Positions 50,675-62,853 of a stretch of DNA of 64,000 nt are shown piece after piece (position 1 is the stretch's first letter; every line of letters begins with the position of its first letter). The notes under the pieces are model-generated. The model did no database searches. It saw only the letters and a program-made list of their open reading frames with translations, and was not told the origin of the DNA. Source of the DNA: Brevundimonas sp. Its GTDB lineage: Bacteria; Pseudomonadota; Alphaproteobacteria; Caulobacterales; Caulobacteraceae. A program made the position numbers and the translations under genes. The stretch is taken from the NCBI RefSeq assembly GCF_004210735.1, contig NZ_SDZL01000021.1:1-64000 (forward strand), in the 5' to 3' direction.

Positions 50675-51267
50675 ATCGACGTGCGCCGGAAGGCGTCATA
50701 GACGTGCGTCGAATCCGGAAACGCCACCCGCGAGGGCTGCCCCGCAAAATCCGTCCTGGCATATAGTTCATCGGTAAGACCCGCCGCGACCGGATCGTCG
50801 ATCCTGTCCGTATTCCATCCCAGCAGCATCAGGCCGCCCGGACGCAGTATCTTCGCCAGCGCCGTTAGCGCGCGTTGCTGATCCTCCGGCGCATCTACGC
50901 CAAAACCCAGAACCCCGTTGAAGATGATGGTGTCGAAGATCATGTCGCTGAACAGGCGGTCGATCTCGCAGACATCACCCGTGCGATGCCGCCCCGACTG
51001 GCCCCAGCGCGCGGCTTGGGGATCGACGTCGGTGGTCCAGACCTCCCCGCCGCCGGACGCCAGAACAGCGTAGTTCTCGGCGGTATAAGGACGGGTGCCG
51101 ACCCACAGAATGCGCCCGCCCGCCTCGGCCACGGCCGGCAGATAGGCATTCGCCAGCATCCGTCGATCCGGCAAATGGGCGATGTCCCGCGTCTCCTCGC
51201 GCGCACGGGCGCGATCGGCGCGCGCCGGTCCAAGGATCACTCGACTGAGTAGATAAGCCCCTCGCAT
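50671..51267 (-). CDS. SAM-dependent methyltransferase-like protein
   Basis: GRILWVGTRPYTAENYAVL, FDTIIFNGVLGFGVDAPEDQQRALTALAKILRPGGLMLLGWN. Confidence 0.7.
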
Positions 51268-51331
51268 CCGTCCCGAATAGCAAGGGTTCAAGAACAAACC
51301 CTCACCACTGCCCGGATGAGGCGATCTGCCG

Positions 51332-52042
51332 CTAGCGCTTGTTCAGCGCGACCAGAAAGACCTCGGCGCTGCCCTTGCGGCTGGATTCCGGCTTGACGTA
51401 TTTCACCGTCTCGAACTCCTCGCGCAGGCGCGCCAGCACCCCGCCGGCGTCGCCGCCCTGGAAATTCTTGGACACGAAATTCCCGCCCGGTTTCAGCGTG
51501 CGGATGGCGAAGTCGGCCGCGATCTCGATCAGGGCGATGATCTTCAGGTGATCGGTCTGGCGATGGCCGACGGTGTTGTGCGCCATGTCCGACAGCACAA
51601 GGTCCGGCCGTCCGCCGATGGCGTCGATCATCTGCTGGTCCACGCCGGGATGGGTGAAATCCGCCTGAATCAGGGTCGCGCCGGGGATCGGTTCGATCAT
51701 CAGCAGGTCGACGCCGGCCACCGCCGTGGCGCCGCGATCCAGCGCCACCTGGATCCAGCCACCCGGCGCCGCGCCCAGATCGATGACCCGTGAGCCGCGC
51801 TTTATCAGGCTGAACCGGTCGTCGATCTCAATCAGCTTGAAAGCCGCGCGGCTGCGCCAGCCCTCGGCGCGGGCGCGCTCGGACCATTTGTCGGCCAGCT
51901 GGCGCTTGATCCATTGCTGGCTGGACATCGACTTGGTGTCGGCGGTCTTGATCTTCTGGCCCATGCCGCGCCCGGCGGCCGTGCCGCCCGTGGGCGGCCG
52001 CACCATTCGGCGGCGTTCGGCAGGCTTTTCGTCTTCGCTCAT
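51332..52042 (-). CDS. rlmE: 23S rRNA (uridine-2'-O-)-methyltransferase RlmE/FtsJ
   Basis: SRAAFKLIEIDDRF, VIDLGAAPGGWIQVAL, DLVLSDMAHNTVGHRQTDH. Confidence 0.94.
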   Translation of the reverse strand: MSEDEKPAERRRMVRPPTGGTAAGRGMGQKIKTADTKSMSSQQWIKRQLADKWSERARAEGWRSRAAFKLIEIDDRFSLIKRGSRVIDLGAAPGGWIQVALDRGATAVAGVDLLMIEPIPGATLIQADFTHPGVDQQMIDAIGGRPDLVLSDMAHNTVGHRQTDHLKIIALIEIAADFAIRTLKPGGNFVSKNFQGGDAGGVLARLREEFETVKYVKPESSRKGSAEVFLVALNKR

Positions 52043-52122
52043 GCTTCCCACATAGCGGCGACAGCGTTCAGCGGCTATGACCCGCGCATAATTCTGGCCC
52101 GCACATTCACAAGGAGCGCCCC

Positions 52123-52587
52123 ATGGCCGACCAAACCCTGACCTTCACCCTGGACACCGGCGACGGCGCCGAGCGCGACGTGGTGATCAAGCTGCGCGAC
52201 GATCTGGCCCCCGGCCACGTCGCCCGCATCACCGAGCTGGCCTCGGAAGGTTTCTATGACGGCGTCGTCTTCCACCGCGTCATCCCCGGCTTCATGGCCC
52301 AGGGCGGCGATCCGACCGGCACCGGCACCTCGGGTTCGAAAAAGCCGAACCTGAAGGCCGAGTTCTCGAAAGAGCCGCACGTTCGCGGCGTTTGCTCGAT
52401 GGCCCGCACCTCGGACCCCAACAGCGCCAACTCGCAATTCTTCATCTGCTTCGACGACGCCCGCTTCCTGGACGGCCAGTACACCGTCTGGGGCGAAGTG
52501 ATCGAAGGCATGGACCACGTCGACGCCCTGCCCAAGGGCGAACCGCCCCGCGCGCCGGGCAAGATCGTCAAGGCGACCGTCGCCTGA
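52123..52587 (+). CDS. Cyclophilin-type peptidyl-prolyl isomerase
   Basis: FYDGVVFHRVIPGFMAQGGDPTGTGT, MARTSDPNSANSQFFICFDDA. Confidence 0.96.
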   Translation: MADQTLTFTLDTGDGAERDVVIKLRDDLAPGHVARITELASEGFYDGVVFHRVIPGFMAQGGDPTGTGTSGSKKPNLKAEFSKEPHVRGVCSMARTSDPNSANSQFFICFDDARFLDGQYTVWGEVIEGMDHVDALPKGEPPRAPGKIVKATVA

Positions 52588-52605
52588 TCTGATGGTGGCG
52601 GGGGC

Positions 52606-53160
52606 TCAGTCCCCCGCCCACCACTTCATCTGCACACCGTCGAAGGTCCGGTTTCCGACCTTCAGCGTTCCCGACACGACCCGGCCCTCGTCGCCCAGAT
52701 TGCGACGCGCCGTGGCCAGGGCGTCCTGATCCAGTCGCCCGTCGAACGACACCTCGCCCAGATCAGCCGACCGCCCGCTGAATCGCACCCGCCCGTCGGT
52801 GACCTCATAGGTCGAAGGCAGCACGCGCGAGCGCGGCAGGCTTTCGCCCAGCTCGCTCTGCACCGGCGTTCCGGCGGTGTTCTCGAACTCGATCATCACC
52901 GGCGCGAACGGCCCCGACCGGCCACCGCTCTCCCACGCGGTGAAATCCGCCGGCTGGCCCAGGAACAAGTGATGCAGCCGCCACTCGCCCACCGTGATGG
53001 GCCACAGCGGAATGAAATACCCCGACACATCTCCGCTCAGCGTATGGGCGAAGGCGGGCTGCGTAACCTTCGTCTCGGACGAGGCTGAACCGGGCACGGG
53101 CGAGTCGCACGCCGCCAGCGCTAGGATGGTGCCCGCCAATACGAGGGAAAGACGCTTCAT
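52606..53160 (-). CDS. Hypothetical lipoprotein
   Basis: Lipobox LALAAC; start abuts the upstream peptidase gene stop. Confidence 0.6.
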   Translation of the reverse strand: MKRLSLVLAGTILALAACDSPVPGSASSETKVTQPAFAHTLSGDVSGYFIPLWPITVGEWRLHHLFLGQPADFTAWESGGRSGPFAPVMIEFENTAGTPVQSELGESLPRSRVLPSTYEVTDGRVRFSGRSADLGEVSFDGRLDQDALATARRNLGDEGRVVSGTLKVGNRTFDGVQMKWWAGD

Positions 53161-53164
53161 CGGC

Positions 53165-54127
53165 TCAGCGATCCAGCGCCGCGTCCAGCGCCCGGAAGCC
53201 GGCGATGGCCAGTTCGGTCGCCGACTGGAACACCGACGGCGTGACCTTGTCGAAGTCGTCGCTGGGGCGGTGATAGTCATCGTGATAATTCACCCCGAAA
53301 TACAGGAACGGCAGGCCCGCCTTGTAGAAGGCGCCGTGGTCGGACGCCTCGACCCAGTTGTCGGCGCCCTTGTCTTCCGGCGTGTCCTTGCCGAACGCCA
53401 GGGCGATCGCGCCGTTGGCCGGGATCGGCGACAGGATGGGGCGCAGGTTCGGGTGCTGATAGGTGCCCGTGACCCACAGTTTGCCGTCGCTCTCGGCGCG
53501 GGCGGTCATGTCATAGTTGACGTTCAGCACGATGGACGACAGCGGCACCGGCGGCGCCTCGACGAAATGCTTGGCCCCCAGCAGGCCGCGCTCCTCGCCG
53601 TCGAAGGCGACGATCAGAACGCTGTGCTCGGGCGGCGCGGCCTTCAGACGGGCGGCCAGCTCCAGCATGGTGGCGACGCCCGAGGCGTTGTCGTCGGCGC
53701 CGTTGAAGATCTGGCCGCCGTTCAGTCCGACGTGGTCATAGTGGGCGGTGACGACGATGTATTTGTCGGTCACCCGCGTGCCGGGGATGACGCCCAGGAT
53801 GTTGGTCCCGTTGAAGGTTTTCGGCCCCTCGCGGGTGCGGCCCTGCGCCTCGAACGGTTGCAGGCGGCCCATGGCGGGGGCCGCGATGCCCAGCGCTTCC
53901 AGCCGCGAGACGATATAGGCGCGAGCCCGCTCGCCGCCGGGCGCGCCGGTGTCGCGCCCCTCCATGTCGTCCGCCGACAGGATGCGCAGGTCGGCCATCA
54001 GCTGGTCGTAGTTCGCCGCCGCGACCGGCGGCGCGCCGGGCGGCGGCGGCGCGGGCGTGGTGCAGCCGGCCAGCGTCAGGGCGACGGCGACCGAGGTCAG
54101 GGCGGCGAGTTTGGTGAAGGGACGCAT
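53165..54127 (-). CDS. M28 family metallopeptidase (lipoprotein)
   Basis: Lipobox LAGC; VVTAHYDHVG, GADDNASGVATMLELA, FDGEERGLLGAKHF. Confidence 0.93.
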   Translation of the reverse strand: MRPFTKLAALTSVAVALTLAGCTTPAPPPPGAPPVAAANYDQLMADLRILSADDMEGRDTGAPGGERARAYIVSRLEALGIAAPAMGRLQPFEAQGRTREGPKTFNGTNILGVIPGTRVTDKYIVVTAHYDHVGLNGGQIFNGADDNASGVATMLELAARLKAAPPEHSVLIVAFDGEERGLLGAKHFVEAPPVPLSSIVLNVNYDMTARAESDGKLWVTGTYQHPNLRPILSPIPANGAIALAFGKDTPEDKGADNWVEASDHGAFYKAGLPFLYFGVNYHDDYHRPSDDFDKVTPSVFQSATELAIAGFRALDAALDR

Positions 54128-54232
54128 GACGGCTCCGGCGAATTTGCCGCGACGCTAGACCCCTATGGCGACCGCGTCAGATTACATTCCTGTCATGCTT
54201 CACCGGCGACCCGGGGAACGGTCGAGTGCTAG

Positions 54233-56598
<2,366 letters not shown>

Positions 56599-56599
<1 letters not shown>

Positions 56600-57198
56600 T
56601 GCACGCCGTCGCCATCGATTTCGAAACCGCCAACGAGCAGCGCGCCAGCCCCTGCTCTATCGGTCTGGCCTGGATCAATGACGGACGGATCGAGTCTGTC
56701 GAGCATCACTACATCCGCCCGCCGGGCATGCGGTTCGCCCGCTTCAATATCGCCTTCCACGGCATCGGCCCGCAACAGGTCGAGGACGCCGAGGAATTCC
56801 CCGCCGTGCTGGCCGCCTTCGCGCCGCGCCTCAAGGGCCGGACGGTGCTGGCCCACAACGCCGCCTTCGATGTCAGCGTGATCCGCAACACCTGCGACCA
56901 TTACGGCATCGCCTATCCCGAGTTCGACTATCTGTGCACCGTCAAGCTGGCCCAGATCACCTGGCCTGATTTCGCCTCGCACAAGCTGAACAACGTCTGC
57001 GCCGAACTGGGCATCCGGTTCAAACACCACGACGCCGCCGAAGACGCCTACGCCTGCGCTTCGGTCGCGCTGGAAACCCTGCGGATGCACAGCGCAGTTT
57101 GCGCCGCCAGCCTGGCGCAAGCGGCGGGCATCAGCGTCGGCCGGCTGCAGGCGGGCGGCTACAGTCCCTGCTCCTCCGCCCGGCCCAGGAAGGTCTGA
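56599..57198 (+). CDS. 3'-5' exonuclease (DnaQ-like)
   Basis: AIDFETANEQRASPCSIG, LAHNAAFDVSVI, HDAAEDAYACA ExoI-III motifs; TGATG overlap with ligA. Confidence 0.92.
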
Positions 57199-57248
57199 CA
57201 CACGGCGGACGCCTTGATTTGGTCTCGCCAACCCTGCGCGGACTGACG

Positions 57249-57425
57249 ATGCTGCCGGGTTTCACCGGCAGCCCGACAGAATGGCGGGGCGGCTCGGTCC
57301 ATAATCCGGCAGACGGGGGCGTCTATCGCGGAACCATCACTCTGACGAACGACAATACCCTGCGCCTGCGCGGTTGCATCTTCGCGCCGCTGTGCAGGAC
57401 GCAGGTCTGGACGCGGATTCAGTAG
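57249..57425 (+). pseudogene. C-terminal remnant of a DUF2147-like protein
   Basis: WRGGSVHNPADGGVYRGTITLTNDNTLRLRGCIFAPLCRTQVWTRIQ* matches the C-terminal half of DUF2147; N-terminus missing. Confidence 0.6.
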
Positions 57426-57429
57426 CGCG

Positions 57430-59271
57430 TCAGGGCCGTTTCAGCGGCGCGGTCTGCGTCTTCAGCCAGGCCAGCGCGGCGTCATCCCGCTGAACCCCGT
57501 CGGCCAGCAGCGGTCCGACCTTGGCCAGCACCTCGGCGTGATAGGCGTCGACGTAGGCGCGCTCGTCCGCCGTCAGCATGTCCACCGCGATCAGCCGGCG
57601 GTCCAGCGGCGCCAGGGTCAGTTGCTCGAACCCGTGCATCGGCCGCTCGCCGCCCGGGATCGGCGTGGGCTCCGTCACCACCTGCAACGTCTCGATGCGG
57701 ATGCCCCAGCCGCCCTCGCGATAGTATCCCGGCTCGTTCGACAGGATCATGCCGGTCAGCAGCGGCTGGGTGTTGGCATAGGCGGCGATGCGCTGCGGCC
57801 CCTCGTGCACCCCCAGATATGACCCGACACCGTGGCCGGTGCCGTGGTCATAGTCGAAGCCCGTGTTCCACAGCGGCTGGCGCGCCACCGCATCCAGCTG
57901 GTGCCCCGTCGTGCCGACCGGGAAGCGGATCACCGCCATGGCGATATGCGCCTTCAGCACCAGGGTGAACATCCGACGCTGATCGTCGGTCCCCTCGCCG
58001 ATGGCCATGGTGCGGGTCACGTCCGTGGTCCCGTCCAGATACTGGCCGCCGCCATCCACCAGCAGCAGGCTGCCCTTCTCCATCGGCCGGATCTTGGCCC
58101 CGACCGGCTTGTAGTGCGGCAGGGCGCCGTTGGGGCCGACCCCGGCGATGGTGTCGAACGACAGGTCCTTCAGCATCCCCGTCGCCTCGCGGAATCCCTC
58201 CAGCGCCTCGACCACCGCCCGTTCGTCCGGCAGCGTCGCCTGGGCCACCGTATCGACCCAGTGCAGGAAGCGGGTCAGGGCCGCGCCGTCGCGGATGTGC
58301 GCCTGACGGCTGCCCTCGATCTCGACCGCGTTCTTCTGCGCGCGCGGCAGGGCGCAGGGGTCCATGCCGCGAACCACCGTCGCGCCCGCCGCCTCCAGCC
58401 GATCGAAATACCAGGCCGAGGATTGCGCCGGATCGATCAGCACCTTCTGGCCCGACAGCGCGTCCAGCGCGTCCGGCAGGCGTTCCGGCGCCTCCAGCGT
58501 CACGGCGTCGCCCAGCCAGGCGGGCAGTGCGTTGGTCACCTTGGCCGGATCCAGGAAGACGCTGGCCGACCCATCCGCGCGCACCACCGCCTGCCCCAGC
58601 GGCAACGGCGTGCGGATCACGTCCCCCCCGCGAATGTTGAACAGCCAGGCCAGCGACGCGGGCGCGGTCAGCAAGGCCGCGTCGGCGCCCCTGGCGGCGA
58701 TGGCCTTGCCGATGCGGGCGCGCTTGGACGCGGCGGCCTCACCGGAATAGCGGTCTTCGTGAGGGACCACCGGCGCCTGCGGCTGGGCCGGGCGGGCGGC
58801 GCCCCAGGCCAGGTCCAGCGGATTGGCGTCGACAGCCTTCAGGCTCGCCCCCGCCTTCTCGACCGCCGCCCTCAGCGCGGCCAGGGCGTCGGGGCTGTGC
58901 AGGCGCGGGTCATAGCCGATGACCGAGCCCGACGGCACGCCCTCCAGCCAGGCGACCTGACCGTTTAACGGCACGCGCTCGAACAGGGCCTCATCCGTCT
59001 GGGCCTTGGCCTGCACCGTATAGCGGCCATCGACAAAGACGGCCGCGCGATCCTTCAGCACCACCCCGGCGCCGGCCGAGCCGGTAAAGCCGCTGACCCA
59101 GGCCAGCCGCTCATTGGCGTCGGGCAGGTACTCGTTCTGGTGCTCGTCCTCGTGCGGGACCAGAAAGCCGTCCAGGCCCTGCTTCGCCATCTCGGCGCGG
59201 AGCAGCGGCAGGTGCTTGGCCCCAAAGGACGGGTCGGTGGTTTCGTCGAAGGTCTGGCGCATGGGGTTCAT
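57430..59271 (-). CDS. M24 family Xaa-Pro aminopeptidase
   Basis: LLVDGGGQYLDGTTDVTRTMAIG, DYDHGTGHGVGSYLGVHEGPQ, MILSNEPGYY. Confidence 0.94.
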   Translation of the reverse strand: MNPMRQTFDETTDPSFGAKHLPLLRAEMAKQGLDGFLVPHEDEHQNEYLPDANERLAWVSGFTGSAGAGVVLKDRAAVFVDGRYTVQAKAQTDEALFERVPLNGQVAWLEGVPSGSVIGYDPRLHSPDALAALRAAVEKAGASLKAVDANPLDLAWGAARPAQPQAPVVPHEDRYSGEAAASKRARIGKAIAARGADAALLTAPASLAWLFNIRGGDVIRTPLPLGQAVVRADGSASVFLDPAKVTNALPAWLGDAVTLEAPERLPDALDALSGQKVLIDPAQSSAWYFDRLEAAGATVVRGMDPCALPRAQKNAVEIEGSRQAHIRDGAALTRFLHWVDTVAQATLPDERAVVEALEGFREATGMLKDLSFDTIAGVGPNGALPHYKPVGAKIRPMEKGSLLLVDGGGQYLDGTTDVTRTMAIGEGTDDQRRMFTLVLKAHIAMAVIRFPVGTTGHQLDAVARQPLWNTGFDYDHGTGHGVGSYLGVHEGPQRIAAYANTQPLLTGMILSNEPGYYREGGWGIRIETLQVVTEPTPIPGGERPMHGFEQLTLAPLDRRLIAVDMLTADERAYVDAYHAEVLAKVGPLLADGVQRDDAALAWLKTQTAPLKRP

Positions 59272-59311
59272 ATACTCCCCCTGAGGACTTTGGGGAGAGG
59301 CTGACCCGCCC

Positions 59312-59461
59312 TTCTCCCTCCCCTTCATGGGGAGGGTGGCTGAGGCCGTCAGGCCGAAGCCGGGTGGGGGCGGCCCGGCTGAGCATCCGCGCGCCCAGCA
59401 TCACATCGCCCTCCCCACCCGGTCGCTTCGCGACCACCCTCCCCATGAAGGGGAGGGAGAA
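59312..59461. repeat. Palindromic intergenic repeat element (REP/BIME-like)
   Basis: Perfect 28-bp inverted arms ttctccctccccttcatggggagggtgg (59312-59339) and ccaccctccccatgaaggggagggagaa (59434-59461). Confidence 0.85.
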
Positions 59462-59469
59462 ATTACGCC

Positions 59470-60336
59470 CTATTTCTTCCGCAGTTGCAGCGCGCTCCAC
59501 GCATCGTGGTGGATCGTCTGCTCGACCACGAACCCCAGCGGCAGATACGCCTCCAGCACCCGCTCTTCCTGCGTCCGCAGCAGGCCCGACAGGATCGCGA
59601 CCCCGCCCGCCTTCAGCGCCTGACCGATGTCGGGCGCCAGATGCACCAGCGGCGCGGCCAGGATGTTGGCGAACACCAGGTCATAGGGAGCGTGCTGCGC
59701 GATGCGCGGATCGCTCAGGCCGTCGGCGAAATAGAATTCGCATTTGGCGTCGTTGATCTCGGCGTTCTCGTTGGCGATGCGGGCCGAGGGCTCGTCGATG
59801 TCGGTGCCGACTGCGACGGGCGATCCCGTCTTCGCCGCCGCGATGGCCAGCACCCCGGTGCCGCAGCCGACGTCCAGCACCTTGTCGAAGGTTTCGGTCT
59901 GCAACAGCGTGTCGAACGCCTCCAGACAGCCGACGGTCGTGCCGTGGTGACCCGTGCCGAAGGCGGCGCCCGCGTCGATCTTCAGGTTCACCCGCCCCTC
60001 GGGCACCTTGCCCTGGTCGTGCGCGCCATAGACAAAGAACCGCCCCGCCTCGACCGGCGGCAGGCCGGACAGGCTCATGGCCAGCCAGTCGGCGTCGGCC
60101 AGCTTCTCGACCACCACCTCAAGCCCGTCATGGGCGCGCAGCGTCGCCTCGATCCCGGCGGCCTCCTCGTCCGTGGTCGGGAAGGCGTCGATGCGCCAGA
60201 CGCCCCGATCCTCGTCTTCCTCGAGGATGGAATAGGTCGCGCCTTCCAGCAGCACATCGGCGTCGATGGCGGCGGCGGCGGTCTCAGCCACCTCGCGGGG
60301 GCCGCGCGCGATAACCTGAACAGCAGACTCGGACAT
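59470..60336 (-). CDS. prmA: Ribosomal protein L11 methyltransferase
   Basis: [45 protein letters not shown]. Confidence 0.92.
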   Translation of the reverse strand: MSESAVQVIARGPREVAETAAAAIDADVLLEGATYSILEEDEDRGVWRIDAFPTTDEEAAGIEATLRAHDGLEVVVEKLADADWLAMSLSGLPPVEAGRFFVYGAHDQGKVPEGRVNLKIDAGAAFGTGHHGTTVGCLEAFDTLLQTETFDKVLDVGCGTGVLAIAAAKTGSPVAVGTDIDEPSARIANENAEINDAKCEFYFADGLSDPRIAQHAPYDLVFANILAAPLVHLAPDIGQALKAGGVAILSGLLRTQEERVLEAYLPLGFVVEQTIHHDAWSALQLRKK

Positions 60337-60418
60337 TTCTCAAACCCCGTTATTATGCCGAATCGCAATCGCGGCGGGTGCACTTGGCATTCGCGTATTC
60401 CGAGGGGTCGGGGAGTTC

Positions 60419-60982
60419 ATGGCTAAAGCACCGTCTAAGTCGAAACCAGCGTCTGCCGCTTCCAAGCCGAAACCGGCGGCAAAGTCGAGCGTAACCGCCA
60501 AACCGGCGACGAAAGCCGCCGCGCCGAAGGCGGCTGTGAAGCCCGCCGCCAAGCCTGTCGCCGCCAAGGCGCCGGTCAAAAAAGCGGCTCCCAAGGCTGC
60601 TCCCAAGGTCGCTGCCGCCAAGGCCGCTGCGCCCAAGACCACGGCCCCGAAGGCTGCGCCCAAGGCCGCCGCCAAGCCTGCCGTGAAGGCCGTCGCGCCG
60701 AAGAAGGCTGCTGCTCCCAAGCCCGCCGCAAAAGCCGCGCCGAAAGCCGCCGCCAAGCCGGCCGCCAGGACCGCCACGCCCAAGGCTGCCCCTAAGGCGG
60801 CTGCGCCCAAGGTTGCGGCGCCCAAGCCGGTCGCCAAGCCCGTCGCCGCTCCGGTCGCTGCGCCCAAGCCGGTGGAAGCGCCCAAGCCTGCTGCCGCCGC
60901 CGCGCCCGCCGCTTCGGCCGCCAAGTCGGCGCCCAAGGGCTTCTTCGCCCGCTTCGCCGACGCCATATTCGGCAAACGCTAA
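60419..60982 (+). CDS. Ala/Lys/Pro-rich histone H1-like protein with hydrophobic C-terminus
   Basis: Repeated KAAAPKAAPKAA; C-terminal KGFFARFADAIFGKR*; followed by terminator. Confidence 0.8.
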   Translation: MAKAPSKSKPASAASKPKPAAKSSVTAKPATKAAAPKAAVKPAAKPVAAKAPVKKAAPKAAPKVAAAKAAAPKTTAPKAAPKAAAKPAVKAVAPKKAAAPKPAAKAAPKAAAKPAARTATPKAAPKAAAPKVAAPKPVAKPVAAPVAAPKPVEAPKPAAAAAPAASAAKSAPKGFFARFADAIFGKR

Positions 60983-61004
60983 GATCGGCGTCATCGCCAA
61001 AGAG

Positions 61005-61040
61005 AAAGGCCGGAGGGTTCGCCCCTCCGGCCTTTTTCTT
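61005..61040. terminator. Rho-independent terminator (bidirectional)
   Basis: aaaggccggaggg ttcg cccctccggccttttt. Confidence 0.9.
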
Positions 61041-61058
61041 GTTCGTCTGTCAGTCGGT

Positions 61059-61268
61059 TCAGGCCGGGGGCAGGTCTTCCGCGAGGATGGCCATTTCGAA
61101 CATGTAGGAGCCGGCCTCATCCTCGTCCTCGAAGACCACGCCGATGAACTCGTCATCGACATAGACCTCGGCGGAATCGGTCACCTTGCGGGCCTTCACC
61201 TGAATGCCCCCGTGGTTGAAGGTGCGCTTCAGGTGCGTCTCGACGCGCTTCAGGTCGGTGTCTTTCAC
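61059..61268 (-). CDS. DUF3126 family protein
   Basis: VETHLKRTFNHGGIQVKARKVTDSAEVYVDDEFIGVVFEDEDEAGSYMFEMAIL. Confidence 0.88.
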   Translation of the reverse strand: MKDTDLKRVETHLKRTFNHGGIQVKARKVTDSAEVYVDDEFIGVVFEDEDEAGSYMFEMAILAEDLPPA

Positions 61269-61331
61269 AGGTAGGCCTCGTTTGGTCTGTCGGCGGCGGA
61301 CCCTAGAGAAGCCGCCCGGCGATTGAAACCC

Positions 61332-62153
61332 TCAGATGACGAAGTCGTAGACGATGTCGGCCAGCGTATGGTCCATCGTCCGCGCCGGCGCCGCGTCGGT
61401 CGGGCAGTTGACCAGCCGCGCGGGCACCCCCGCCACCGTGCATCCCGCCGGCACCGGCTTCAGCACCACCGACCCCGACGCCACCTTGGCGTAGTCGCCG
61501 ACCGTGATGTTCCCCAGCACCTTGGCGCCGGCGCCCAGCAGCACGCCCTTGCCGATCTTGGGGTGGCGGTCGCCGCGGTCCGCGCCGGTCCCGCCCAGGG
61601 TCACGCCGTGCAGCATCGACACCTCGTCCCCGACCACCGCCGTCTCGCCGATCACCACGCCGGTGCCGTGGTCGATGAAGATGCCCGCGCCGAACCGCGC
61701 CGCCGGATGGATGTCGACCTGGAACAGCTCGGATATCCGGCTCTGGAAATGGAAGGCCAGGGTGTCGCGCCCCTCGCCCCACAGCCAATGCGCCACGCGC
61801 CACCCCTGCAAGGCCTGGAAGCCCTTGAAATACAGGAACGGCTGCAACAGCGACCGGATCGCCGGATCACGCTCCAGCACCGCCTGCAGATCCGCCTCGG
61901 CCGCGCGGACGATGCCCGGATCGGCCTCGAACGCCGACAGACACACCTCGCGCACCGTCATGGCGCCCAGTTCGGCGTCGGCCAGCTTGCGCGCGATCTG
62001 GAAGCTGAGCGCGCCCGCCAGGTCGTCGTGGGCCAGGATGACGGCGTTCAGCTGCGACGCCAGACGCGGCTCCTCGCGCGCGGCGGCCTCGGCCGAGGCG
62101 CGCAGCTGCGTCCACAGATCGGGTTCCGTCGGCACGACTTTCAGCTCGGCCAT
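61332..62153 (-). CDS. cysE: Serine O-acetyltransferase
   Basis: DIHPAARFGAGIFIDHGTGVVIGETAVVGDEVSMLHGVTLGGTG; SD ggagg upstream of 62153. Confidence 0.95.
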   Translation of the reverse strand: MAELKVVPTEPDLWTQLRASAEAAAREEPRLASQLNAVILAHDDLAGALSFQIARKLADAELGAMTVREVCLSAFEADPGIVRAAEADLQAVLERDPAIRSLLQPFLYFKGFQALQGWRVAHWLWGEGRDTLAFHFQSRISELFQVDIHPAARFGAGIFIDHGTGVVIGETAVVGDEVSMLHGVTLGGTGADRGDRHPKIGKGVLLGAGAKVLGNITVGDYAKVASGSVVLKPVPAGCTVAGVPARLVNCPTDAAPARTMDHTLADIVYDFVI

Positions 62154-62178
62154 GGGGCCTCCGTTTTCCGGCGCCATT

Positions 62179-62808
62179 CTACGCTTCCAGCATCGCCGCC
62201 GCCAGCGCGGGCGGCAGCTGCCCTTCCCGCGCCATATGGTAGGCCCGGTACGCCGTCGCCACCGTCAGGCTGTCCCGCACCGCCCCGCGTGCGATCTCGG
62301 CCATCAGGTCGCCGAACGGCACGCGCGCCTCGACCAGCACCTCGGTCGGGTCCGGGTCGGTCGGCACCGGCGTCAGGCCCCACGCGATCCAGGTCATCGC
62401 CCGCTCGTCGGTGATCGAGTTCGACAGGTCCACGTCCAGCGCGGGCGCCCAGTGCGCGGCCGCCAGCCCCGCCTCTTCGGCCAGTTCGCGGCGCACGGCG
62501 TCGAACGGATCCTCGTCCATCGGCGCCCCGCCCTCGGGCATCTCCCACGAATAGCGCATCAGAGCGAACCGGTGCTGGCCGATCAGGGTCACCGTCCCGT
62601 CGTCATGGATCGGCAGGACCCCGGTCCCGACGTTCTTCGGCCGCATCACGACATAGTCCGCCGCCATGCCTGTCGGCGCCGTGGCCGGGTGACGGGTGAC
62701 GGTCATCCAGGGATTTTCGAACACCACGCTGTCGCCATGGCTGGTCCAGCGTGGCGGCTCGGGCAGGTGCTCGGCCCAGCGCGGCGTGATGTCGGCGATC
62801 TTGCTCAT
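62179..62808 (-). CDS. NUDIX hydrolase
   Basis: Nudix box-like EMPEGGAPMDEDPFDAVRRELAEEAGL. Confidence 0.9.
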   Translation of the reverse strand: MSKIADITPRWAEHLPEPPRWTSHGDSVVFENPWMTVTRHPATAPTGMAADYVVMRPKNVGTGVLPIHDDGTVTLIGQHRFALMRYSWEMPEGGAPMDEDPFDAVRRELAEEAGLAAAHWAPALDVDLSNSITDERAMTWIAWGLTPVPTDPDPTEVLVEARVPFGDLMAEIARGAVRDSLTVATAYRAYHMAREGQLPPALAAAMLEA

Positions 62809-62853
62809 GTCTCGCCTATGGCGCCGGGCGCGGTGAAATCCTAGCTAGGCGTC

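Noticed and set aside
60340-60975. Gly/Ala-rich minus-strand ORF opposite the K/A-rich protein
   Set aside because: Repeat-derived antisense frame; + strand ORF has the coherent product and terminator
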